IMG/VR virus record: IMGVR_UViG_3300046534_001172
Coordinates: 1-25,128 of that record
Direction: 5' to 3' (one strand)
DNA: 25,128 nt
Origin: a virus
The translations under genes were made by a program, and so were the position numbers. Of the stretch, positions 1 to 5,064 are shown piece by piece. Below the pieces are notes generated by a model. The model saw nothing but the letters and a program-made list of their open reading frames with translations. It was not told the origin of the DNA and searched no databases. Each line of letters opens with the position of its first letter. Positions within the stretch are counted from its first letter, which is position 1.

Positions 1-25
1 TTTTTTAATTCTTTATTTTCTTCCA
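1..25 (-). CDS. Start of a further gene (cut by window edge)
   Basis: An ATG at 25 opens MEENKELK and runs off the left end. It begins 5 nt after the previous TAG, as expected for the next gene of the operon. Only eight codons are visible, so nothing can be said of its product. Confidence 0.35.
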
Positions 26-30
26 TAGTT

Positions 31-171
31 CTATTGATTATCAATTAGTCATACATCTATTAATATTTTTTCTTTATGTACTATAAAATCTCATTGATTA
101 ATAGTATTATGTCAGCTATATGATAATTTATCATTCTCTGTTAATCATCATTTAAAATCTTTTATTTTCAT
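31..171 (-). CDS. 46-aa hypothetical protein
   Basis: MKIKDFKGGLTENDKLSYSG followed by HNTINQGDFIVHKEKILIDV, ending in TAG. Two adjacent TGA glycines at residues 8-9. The 2-nt gap to the previous stop makes it part of the early operon. No family recognised. Confidence 0.55.
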
Positions 172-173
172 AA

Positions 174-584
174 TTATTTATTATTTAAATAAGCTTCTTG
201 CATCTCCTTAGTTATATCTGAATCGTAGAATACTTTATATCATAACTTCTGTAATTCATCTTTGAATAATATTCATAACGTTCAAAACTTCTTACTACAT
301 TCACAATCTCAAGTTAATGATAATTCATGTCTTGTTCAGAATGAACAGATAGTTACTTTGTCTCATAATGTAGGATCTCTCTTAATTGCTTGAAATGCTT
401 TTATTTCATTACATCTTCATTCATAAGTAATCTCATCAGTATCTATATCGTGTATAGTTATGAAATCATTATGCTTCTTAATCTTTATCTCTTCTCTGTA
501 TAGTTCGTATTGTGATTGAGTTATGCTTATCTTATTTCAGTCTTTGAATACGATTGCGTGAGTTCTTTGGTTCTTAGTTAGCAT
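174..584 (-). CDS. 136-aa hypothetical early protein
   Basis: Begins MLTKNQRTHAIVFKDGNKIS and includes QSQYELYREEIKIKKHNDFI, HDIDTDEITYEGRCNEIKAF, and a DCECSKKFGTLG segment with two cysteines. A mixed alpha/beta protein of early-region type; no family recognised. It is 13 nt downstream of the previous gene in a tight operon with the replication protein, so an accessory role in replication or host takeover is possible. Seven or so TGA glycines. Confidence 0.65.
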
Positions 585-597
585 ATTTTTTATTTTA

Positions 598-861
598 TTA
601 TGTAAGACCTAATATTCTTTTCCATTCTGATTTTGAGTGCGATTCTCATTTATATTCCACTATTATCTCACGTCAAACAGGACTTCAGCATCAACAAGAT
701 TTTGATTTACCCTGTGTTAAATTTGCAAATCTAGGATAATAAATCTCTCAGCAATGACATCTTGCTTTAACTTTAATCTTATCATTATACGTTCATCATT
801 GTAATAATTCTATTCAATTATACATATCTCATACATTCTTTACATGTGCAAGTCTTCACAT
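598..861 (-). CDS. 87-aa CHCG...SCGC protein, zinc-ribbon-like
   Basis: Contains KARCHCGEIYYPRFANL then TQGKSKSCGCGSP, a four-cysteine module (CxC...CxC) nearly the same as the N-terminal module of the HNH protein (KCLCECGIIKYIKLGHIR, SCGC). Such modules occur in phage nuclease/DNA-binding proteins. The C-terminus (GESHSKSEWKRILGL) is a short helix of the kind that follows homing nucleases. It may be a free-standing DNA-binding protein or the remnant of a nuclease without the catalytic core. The start ATG-TGA gives Met-Gly. It begins 3 nt downstream of the replication gene's stop. Confidence 0.65.
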
Positions 862-864
862 AAT

Positions 865-1638
865 CTAAAATTTATTAAATAAATCTCTCTTCTTTCTTTC
901 TATCTCTTCTAGCTTTCTTTTATTCTCATCATCTTCTGAATTTACAATAACTGTTTTACTCCACTTATCATTGTTCTTCATCCAGTTTCTGAATCTAAGC
1001 TTTGGGTCAAATGTTTTCTCTTTCTCCCGTCTTTCCTTTTTTCAATTAATAGATTTCTCTTTCCAGTATAATAAAAATGATTCACACTCTTCTTGAAAGT
1101 CTGTTTTAGTTAAGTTGTATTTATTATATATATCTGAAATAAATTCTAAACTAAAATCATTCTTTATATATGATTCTAGGGTAGCAACTTTAGTTGCGAT
1201 TGAAACTTCCTTATCTATAGACTTAATTATATTATTTTCTTTATTATTATTATTAACCTTATTAGTAGTGGTTACTTGTTGGTTACTTGCTGGTTGCTTG
1301 TTGGTTGCTTGTTGGTTATCTTGCTGGTTATCTCATTGATACTCATTGTAGTTTAATAGCTTAACAATGCTATATTTACTGGTTGGTTTGATGGTTATCT
1401 CGCTGGTTGATTTTAGCTTAGTAAGTGAAGTCCTTATCTGTTGTTCTGATAATCAGGTCTCAGCAGCAAGTGTTATTCTTCATGTTAATAGCTCTCATCT
1501 TTTTATATATATACCTCTCCAATTCTTATCTTTCCAATTAGCTTTTAGTAGTAAATGTATAAATAATGTCTTTGTATTTATATCATCATACCATTCCCAT
1601 TCCAGCATCTTTCTATGAAGCTGTATAAATCATTCCAT
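865..1638 (-). CDS. Replication initiation protein (DnaD/helix-turn-helix type)
   Basis: 257-aa protein beginning MEGFIQLHRKMLEWEWYDDI, the typical opening of phage replisome-organiser proteins. The N-terminal winged-helix region has KTLFIHLLLKANWKDKNWRG, RGELLTGRITLAAETGLSEQ (recognition helix) and IRTSLTKLKSTSEITIK, where a plasmid/phage replication protein binds origin DNA. Residues about 100-130 are a Gln/Asn/Thr-rich linker (DNQQDNQQATNKQ). The C-terminal part has a DnaD-like helical block (YIKNDFSLEFISDIYNKYN ... LYWKEKSINGKK) and FDPKLRFRNWM, used to recruit a helicase or loader. The origin is expected in or near this gene. Regulated by its own promoter and the structured leader. TAG stop. 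Confidence 0.8.
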
Positions 1639-1657
1639 AATTCTATACAATTAAAAA

Positions 1658-1744
1658 CTCATACCTGTAGGCTGTTCCGACTAAAGAGAACCTACAAATA
1701 TGAGTCTTAAATTTGATTGTCGGAACTATTTAATCTCTTTAGTC
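1658..1744 (-). ncRNA. Structured 5' leader RNA element, copy 1
   Basis: Leader between a TATAAT promoter and the replication-initiation gene. In RNA order: a GACTAAAGAGA (1744-1734), linker TTAAATA, b GTTCCGA (1726-1720), spacer, c CTCATATTTGTAGG (1704-1691), a' TCTCTTTAGTC (1689-1679), b' TCGGAAC (1680-1674), conserved AACAGCCTA, c' (1671-1658). Stem a is 11 perfect pairs, b 7, and c 11 pairs (6 plus 5 around a 3x3 internal loop). Same order, same crossing topology and same core words as copy 2 at 3809-3887, but almost none of the paired bases are identical, so the base pairing and not the sequence is conserved. It ends 19 nt before the ATG. Confidence 0.78.
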
Positions 1745-1750
1745 ACGAGT

Positions 1751-1778
1751 ATTATATCATAAACTTAAATAAAAACAA
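1751..1778 (-). promoter_or_regulatory. Promoter of the replication gene
   Basis: -35 TTGTTT (1778-1773), 16-nt spacer, perfect -10 TATAAT (1756-1751), minus strand. Six nt separate the -10 from the leader RNA element at 1744, the same distance as at the other copy. Confidence 0.7.
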
Positions 1779-1806
1779 ATAAAAAGTCTAAAAAACTTAT
1801 CACACC

Positions 1807-1833
1807 TGATACATATAAGCTATACATGTATCA
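1807..1833. promoter_or_regulatory. Inverted repeat, possible operator
   Basis: TGATACAT (1807-1814) and ATGTATCA (1826-1833), perfect 8-bp arms separated by 11 nt, in the untranslated region between the terminator at 1856 and the replication-gene promoter. The right arm overlaps a weak promoter-like pair (TTATGT, 16 nt, TATGAT at 1857-1830). Arm length and centre spacing fit a dimeric repressor site controlling early genes; an origin element is the alternative. The remainder of 1757-1806 is A/T-rich without visible features. Confidence 0.4.
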
Positions 1834-1855
1834 TAACTGTAATATTTTGAGACAT

Positions 1856-1881
1856 AAAAAAAGAGTGTCGATTTAACACTC
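1856..1881 (-). terminator. Intrinsic terminator after the 27-aa ORF
   Basis: Minus strand GAGTGT-TAAATCG-ACACTC followed by seven T: perfect 6-bp stem with 7-nt loop. Confidence 0.85.
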
Positions 1882-1956
1882 AGTCTGTAATCTATACATT
1901 CTTTCTTCTTTCATTTCTCTAGCGTATCTAGTGAGGGCTGTTTCTTCTTTCTTCAT
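1873..1956 (-). CDS. 27-aa peptide ORF
   Basis: MKKEETALTRYAREMKEERM then YRLQTEC: a charged single helix. The TAA stop lies in the loop of a terminator hairpin. It has no TGA and no Shine-Dalgarno, but an A-rich leader (AAGAAATAACT) as in other genes here. It stands as the only ORF of a small unit; it could be a small regulator or merely the leader of an RNA. Plausible rather than certain. Confidence 0.42.
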   Translation of the reverse strand: MKKEETALTRYAREMKEERMYRLQTEC

Positions 1957-1984
1957 AGTTATTTCTTATACATTAAGTATGTAT

Positions 1985-2012
1985 ATTGTATATATTTATG
2001 ATGGCTTTACAA
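1985..2012 (-). promoter_or_regulatory. Possible promoter for the 27-aa ORF
   Basis: -35 TTGTAA (2012-2007), 16-nt spacer, -10 TACAAT (1990-1985) on the minus strand. Both boxes deviate by one to two bases from consensus; supported mainly by the same 16-nt spacing and by its place between a terminator and an ORF that has its own terminator. Confidence 0.4.
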
Positions 2013-2046
2013 TAGGATTATGTAGAGAGTTCGTGAAGATTACAAC

Positions 2047-2070
2047 AAAAAAAGCCCCTTGCAAAGACTT
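2047..2070 (-). terminator. Intrinsic terminator of the 53-nt RNA
   Basis: Minus strand AGTCTTT-GCA-AGGGGCT followed by seven T. The 7-pair stem uses several G-U pairs and a 3-nt loop, so it is weaker as a helix than the others, but the U-tract is good. Confidence 0.65.
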
Positions 2071-2099
2071 TTTATGTAACCACTTATTGTTTATTCTGT
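2047..2099 (-). ncRNA. Candidate 53-nt small RNA
   Basis: Lies between the promoter at 2106-2133 and a terminator at 2047-2070 and has no ATG, so it cannot be an ordinary mRNA. It contains GTTACATA (2080-2073), an exact 8-nt complement of TATGTAAC at the very 5' end of the neighbouring 177-nt transcript (2309-2302), which would allow antisense pairing between the two RNAs. Function unknown. Confidence 0.5.
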
Positions 2100-2105
2100 G
2101 CAACT

Positions 2106-2133
2106 AGTATATTGAGAAATGATTTAAAGTCAA
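2106..2133 (-). promoter_or_regulatory. Promoter for the 53-nt RNA
   Basis: -35 TTGACT (2133-2128), 16-nt spacer, -10 TATACT (2111-2106), minus strand. The -35 overlaps the end of the T-tract of the terminator just upstream. Start predicted near 2099. Confidence 0.7.
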
Positions 2134-2158
2134 AAAAAAAGCCCTAGTAACATAGGGC
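2132..2158 (-). terminator. Strong intrinsic terminator
   Basis: Minus strand GCCCTA-TGTTAC-TAGGGC followed by nine T: perfect GC-rich 6-bp stem, 6-nt loop. The T-run continues directly into the -35 TTGACT of the next promoter. Confidence 0.92.
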
Positions 2159-2174
2159 GAAAGGTCTGTCGGGA

Positions 2175-2288
2175 TTATACTTTTCATAAGACTAACAAGA
2201 TTCTGTTAGAATAGATAGGCTTAATCACCTCCTGAGGTACTGCGTTGGTTTGTTTCCTGTTGTAAAGTGACCGTTTCATAAAACGCAT
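2175..2288 (-). CDS. 37-aa basic peptide ORF in the short transcript
   Basis: MRFMKRSLYNRKQTNAVPQE then VIKPIYSNRILLVLGKV, with one TGA glycine near the end and a TAA stop 16 nt before the terminator hairpin. It starts about 20 nt downstream of the predicted transcript start and has no Shine-Dalgarno, like the other genes here. Basic, with a hydrophobic C-terminus. Being the only ORF in its own transcription unit favours a real early peptide, but its small size leaves the alternative of a noncoding RNA open. Confidence 0.5.
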
Positions 2289-2314
2289 AGAAAGGTCTAC
2301 TGTTACATAGATAT

Positions 2315-2342
2315 ATTATAATAATTTCTGAATTTAATGCAA
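2315..2342 (-). promoter_or_regulatory. Promoter for the 177-nt transcript
   Basis: -35 TTGCAT (2342-2337), 16-nt spacer, perfect -10 TATAAT (2320-2315) on the minus strand, right behind the terminator at 2344-2371. Predicted start near 2308, giving a transcript that ends at the terminator 2132-2158. Confidence 0.75.
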
Positions 2343-2343
2343 C

Positions 2344-2371
2344 AAAAAACTCTTATGTGTCGTAAGAGTTT
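2344..2371 (-). terminator. Intrinsic terminator after the lysis operon
   Basis: Minus strand AAACTCTTA, 7-nt loop, TAAGAGTTT, then TTTG: a perfect 9-bp stem followed by U residues. It separates the 52-aa gene from an independent promoter whose -35 lies 2 nt beyond the stem's tail. Confidence 0.88.
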
Positions 2372-2406
2372 CTTTTGAAATGTATATGTATTATATTGAT
2401 TATCTA

Positions 2407-2565
2407 TTATATATCAACTTCTTCTTTCCCTAGGATCTTATAAACTTTGTTTCTTGTATGTAAAACAACGATTAAAGTTAATCACACTACAGCTATTCAA
2501 GCTACTGTAGTTACAATTAATGTTCATATAACAACATCGGCTAGTTTAGTCTCGAAGTTTTCCAT
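2407..2565 (-). CDS. 52-aa single-pass membrane protein
   Basis: MENFETKLADVVIGTLIVTT then VAGIAVVGLTLIVVL gives one long membrane helix (residues 10-36), followed by a basic HTRNKVYKILG tail and acidic end. Start is the first ATG after the peptidase stop, 7 nt away. Three TGA glycines lie in the membrane segment. It may be a second holin or a membrane anchor for the peptidase; it closes this operon, as a strong terminator follows. Confidence 0.65.
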
Positions 2566-2572
2566 AGGTTGT

Positions 2573-3190
2573 TTAAAAGAAAATATACTTAGTATTCATA
2601 GATAGGTCCTCTAATACTTCTTTTATATCACACTTATAAGTTGAATTCTTTTCCATATAATTATCTATAAACATATCTTTATGATGTTCTTCTGTATTTG
2701 TTTCCCCTCTGGAAATCCATTTTGCTATACAATTGAAATGACCTATTCATCATACAAGGTTAGCATAATCTTTAATATCAATAGACCCATCTCTAGAATC
2801 CTTATAAAATTCTTTATTTACTTTGATTCAAATAACAGCTGCGTACCCTCTATTTATCCAATCGAATAATTCTACTTCATCTTCTTTCTTAAATATAGCT
2901 AAATTTGGTACTTTATATCATCTCTCAAGAGCGTTTTCTTTTACGAATTCTAGTATTGCCTCAATTCAATCAGAACCTCTTCATCCGTTTTTAAATGAGA
3001 ACTTTCATTCCTTCTCTTTTTTTAATGCAATTCCTTTTATATCTGATTCTGATATATCTATTCAGCAGTTATATTTTAAATTTGCAGCAGGTCCGAAATA
3101 AGTGCAGCACATTTTACTCCACACTTCATCTCATTGATTAAGATTGTGAAATAATGCAATATCATTGATTTTATTAAATTTAAATTTCAT
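2573..3190 (-). CDS. Papain/C39-like cysteine peptidase, candidate lysin
   Basis: 205-aa protein. The N-terminal SKMCCTYFGPAANLKYN (Cys28 or Cys29 as nucleophile, followed by an aromatic and helix-forming stretch) and the later VGGIGHFNCIAKW (His151) and FIDNY (Asp176/Asn177) form the order Cys - His - Asn/Asp of papain-like and C39-type peptidases, with the His strand G-H-F followed by hydrophobics. Between them are GSDGIEAILEFVKENALERG and WINRGYAAVIGIKVN, fitting the second half-barrel. No other peptidoglycan-degrading enzyme is visible near the holin, so this may be the endolysin; alternatively it processes virion proteins or acts on host proteins. It begins 2 nt after the HNH stop and contains many TGA glycines. 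Confidence 0.58.
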
Positions 3191-3192
3191 GG

Positions 3193-3795
3193 TTATTTAG
3201 TTAATTCTAAAGCTTTTTCATAAGTCCATCATAGCCTATTTATTCTTCCAAAAACAGTTGAGGGGTTAATATCCAATTCCTCACACCATTGTGTAATACA
3301 TTTTCATTTATATAAATGATTTGTTCTTCTATTCCTCATCTGTTCTTTTCTAGTAGCCCATCTACAATTTGACTTACAATAATTTCAATTATTATCGACT
3401 CGATCTATTTCTAAAGTATCTGAATATCATTCAGACATATCTTTATAAAAATATTCAAAAGATCCCCATTCGCATTTAATTCATCTTCATCAGTAATGAT
3501 GATAACTAGTACTATTTGTATTATTACATCTTTCTTTTATTAATCAAAATATTTTATATATTCTTGACCTACTAAGTCAATGTTTTAATCATGGTCTTAT
3601 TGATTTTATTCTTTCTTTAGCTTTTTCTGATGAATAACACCCACATGATATTATATCTCAAGATCTTATGTGTCATAATTTAATATATTTTATAATTCAA
3701 CATTCACATAGACATTTAATTTTATCTTTACAATAAATATTTCAGCCTACTAATAATATAAGCCTTCAGTATTTATCTCATTCTTTTACGTGCAT
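3193..3795 (-). CDS. HNH homing-type endonuclease
   Basis: 200-aa nuclease of the widespread phage class with YGGRGI (about residues 101-106), EIDRVDNNGNY and NCRWATRKEQMRNRR. Together these form the beta-beta-alpha metal-type active site with the conserved NCRWAT. The N-terminus carries a Cys-rich module (KIKCLCECGIIKYIK ... SGDIISCGC), probably a structural zinc or DNA-binding element. The C-terminus is a helix-turn-helix like those following homing nucleases (CITQWCEELDINPSTVFGRI, GWTYEKAL). Such genes are mobile and often sit freely between phage genes. Glycines in YGGRGI are TGA, so the gene is adapted to the same code and is not a recent arrival from a standard-code phage. Confidence 0.85.
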
Positions 3796-3808
3796 AAGAG
3801 TATACTTA

Positions 3809-3887
3809 AATAAGTTTATAAATTAGGCTGTTTTGGATAGAACCCTCTTTATAAACTTATTAAAATACCAAAACATTTAATCTATCC
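3809..3887 (-). ncRNA. Structured 5' leader RNA element, copy 2
   Basis: Leader between a TATAAT box and the HNH gene. In RNA order (minus strand) it has stem a GGATAGA (3887-3881), linker TTAAAT, stem b GTTTTGG (3868-3874 on plus as CCAAAAC), stem c TTTATAAACTTATT arm (3848-3861), then a' (3835-3841), b' (3830-3836), conserved AACAGCCTA, and c' (3809-3822). Stem c is a perfect 14-bp helix; a is 7 bp, b is 7-8 bp. a' and b' sit inside the loop of c and overlap by 2 nt, so the stems cross: either a compact multi-pseudoknot or a switch between alternative folds. It ends 13 nt before the ATG. The core words (GATTAAAT, GGTTCT, AACAGCCTA) match copy 1 while stem sequences differ. No known RNA family recognised. 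Confidence 0.75.
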
Positions 3888-3893
3888 ATATAT

Positions 3894-3899
3894 ATTATA
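3894..3899 (-). promoter_or_regulatory. -10 box of HNH-gene promoter
   Basis: Perfect TATAAT on the minus strand exactly 6 nt before the leader RNA element at 3887. The -35 position (TTCCAA, 16-nt spacer) is poor. The same TATAAT-to-element distance occurs in front of the second copy at 1744, so transcription probably begins at the first G of stem a in both. Confidence 0.6.
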
Positions 3900-4083
3900 T
3901 TACTTTTCAGACAAATTGGAAGTTTTTATTACTTTCATGGCTTTCTTGGTTATCAATTACTTCCTGTTCTAAACTTTCTTGCTGTACGCTATTTATATAG
4001 TTTATAACTGGGATAGTTCATATGAGTCATAAGAATCATAGCAATACAAGGAATACAGCTTCGTAGAATATTTTTTTTATCAT
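3895..4083 (-). CDS. 62-aa single-pass membrane protein
   Basis: MIKKIFYEAVFLVLLGFLGLIG is a strong N-terminal membrane helix (or uncleaved signal), followed by an exposed Gln/Glu/Asn-rich tail (NSVQQESLEQEVIDNQESHE). It starts 3 nt ahead of the end of the previous coding unit and ends in TAA, directly at the -10 box of the next promoter (TATAAT at 3899-3894 overlaps the stop). Together with the 58-aa protein it could form a two-component spanin or an envelope-modifying pair; function unknown. Confidence 0.62.
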
Positions 4084-4086
4084 AAT

Positions 4087-4242
4087 CTAAGAGTTAGTTG
4101 TCTTTGCTTTTTTCTTTGTAAGCATTTTAGCCCCTCAAATTTTAATCTTTATTTTCTTAGGTTTTTTTATAGCATTAGTTACATTTACTTTTTTAACCTT
4201 ATATTTAGAAGGTTTTTTAATCTTTACAGTTACTTTTGTCAT
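4087..4242 (-). CDS. 51-aa lysine-rich basic peptide
   Basis: 19 of 51 residues are lysine, arranged with alternating hydrophobics (VTVKIKKPSKYKVKKVNV and KKPKKIKIKIGGAK). Such a composition suggests nucleic-acid binding or an amphipathic membrane-active peptide; the neighbours are membrane and lysis proteins. One TGA glycine, TAG stop that overlaps the next start region. No family recognised. Confidence 0.6.
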
Positions 4243-4252
4243 AATTATTTTA

Positions 4253-4429
4253 TTATTCAATTATTACTTCTACTATTATTTCTCTAGTATTTAGTTCTAT
4301 TTGAACGAGAGTATCAGCTATTCTATTATTTACTTCAAGAGATACACTAGCAATATATACTAACCCTCAAACTAATAATATTAATATTGCCATCTCTATT
4401 ATAGAGTACTTGCTTATTTGCTGTTTCAT
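4253..4429 (-). CDS. 58-aa single-pass membrane protein overlapping holin
   Basis: Starts inside the holin gene in another frame (overlap of 16 nt). MKQQISKYSIIEMAILILLV forms a membrane anchor (residues 9-27) followed by a soluble helical tail (EVNNRIADTLVQIELNTREI). The topology of one N-terminal membrane helix and a coiled-coil tail fits an inner-membrane spanin subunit or antiholin; both usually lie next to the holin. Contains one TGA glycine in the membrane helix. Confidence 0.65.
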
Positions 4430-4728
4430 ACTATCTTCTTTAGAATTAATGGTAAACCTCTTTTCTCTAATAGATCTAATATAGGGTAACTAAGAAATCA
4501 ACATATTGAAATCATTGAGTTTTTTATATTTCAGAATGAATCTGGTATAAATTCTCACGCTAGGTATCAAACCCACATAGCTAAAAGTATATTAACTATA
4601 AACATTCAAGTTGTAAATTTTTGTCCTTTCCTTACTTGGTTCAAGTACATAGCCATTCCTCATATAGCTCAAATCCAAGAGTGGGGTGGTATAAACTCGG
4701 CTATCTTTTCAAATATGTCCATTGGCAT
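4414..4728 (-). CDS. Holin
   Basis: 104-aa membrane protein with three hydrophobic helices, near residues 18-30 (WIGAIGGMAMYL), 42-58 (MFIVNILLAMWVGYLAG) and 70-86 (SMISICGFLSYPILDLL), and a charged C-terminus (EKRGLPLILKKIVGNSK). The GFLSYPILDLLEK stretch resembles phage holins of the LydA/holin-superfamily type. It forms holes in the inner membrane at the end of infection. Two nearby in-frame ATGs exist (4728 and 4722, MPMD), a dual-start layout known for holin/antiholin pairs. Its last 16 nt overlap the next gene. Confidence 0.65.
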
Positions 4729-4745
4729 AACTGGAATTTAATAAT

Positions 4746-4751
4746 ATTATA
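4746..4751 (-). promoter_or_regulatory. -10 box of lysis-gene promoter
   Basis: Perfect TATAAT on the minus strand 12 nt behind the preceding terminator, with a start predicted near 4739, just 11 nt ahead of the holin ATG. No good -35 is visible at 16-17 nt (it would fall in the terminator stem), so this promoter may need an activator or be weak. Confidence 0.45.
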
Positions 4752-4763
4752 TCATTTATACCA

Positions 4764-4790
4764 TAAAAACCCGCTAATTGCAAGGTTTTA
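4764..4790 (-). terminator. Terminator at the end of the structural operon
   Basis: Minus strand AAACCTTGC-AATTA-GCGGGTTTTT: stem of eight pairs (one G-U) with a single bulged T, 5-nt loop and a five-T tail. The stop codon of the PLA2-like gene is at its base. Confidence 0.7.
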
Positions 4791-5060
4791 TTTAATATAA
4801 TTAAAATATTTCCGTCAGAATAATCTTACACCTATATAATATATATAGCACCACATATAGAAATATGGTTGTTTCCATTTTGTAAGCCTTGTGACATCCT
4901 CAGACATATATTTTAATAATCATTTATCCGCTTTTAATCTATCATCTTCCGTTCATCAGTTATCATAGTTCACATCATGAATACGACAGCTTGTATCGAA
5001 GAATATAGAGTAAGGTGGCTTAAACCACCCACCCTTTCATCAACATCAATTTGTTTGCAT
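4788..5060 (-). CDS. Phospholipase A2-like lysis protein
   Basis: 90 aa. Residues 20-46 read FFDTSCRIHDVNYDNGG and then DDRLKADKGLL: Cys25, the His28-Asp29 catalytic pair, Tyr32 and the downstream Asp45. This C-x-x-H-D-x-x-Y ... A-D pattern is the active-site signature of secreted phospholipase A2-like folds, also used in parvovirus VP1u and in bacterial, fungal and some phage PLA2-like proteins. The Gly-rich loop before it (NGCGGKGGW) is like the calcium-binding loop; three of those glycines are TGA. The C-terminal third is hydrophobic/aromatic (YFYMWCYIYYIGVRLFG) and may bind membrane. It starts 4 nt after the 1084-aa gene and precedes the holin, so a membrane-degrading role at lysis or at entry is inferred; activity is unproven. 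Confidence 0.62.
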
Positions 5061-5064
5061 AGAC

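Larger units (their letters stand above)
2132..2308 (-). ncRNA. Short independent transcript, possible regulatory RNA
   Basis: A transcription unit of about 177 nt bounded by a strong promoter and a strong terminator. It contains AGGAGGTGAT (2233-2224), a perfect 10-nt match to the canonical anti-Shine-Dalgarno complement, with no start codon placed to use it. A 9-nt direct repeat AGACCTTTC occurs near both ends (2298-2290 and 2167-2159). The 5' end GTAACA (2306-2301) is complementary to the whole 6-nt loop of its own terminator (TGTTAC, 2152-2147). It also holds a 37-codon ORF, so it could be an mRNA, an sRNA or both. Confidence 0.5.

Noticed and set aside
1658-3887. Leader elements as simple rho-independent terminators, group I introns or HDV-like ribozymes
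   Set aside because: No U-tract follows stem c adequately and the elements begin right after promoters; the conserved group I core words are absent, and in HDV the P3 hairpin closes before P1', unlike the c stem that encloses a' and b'.
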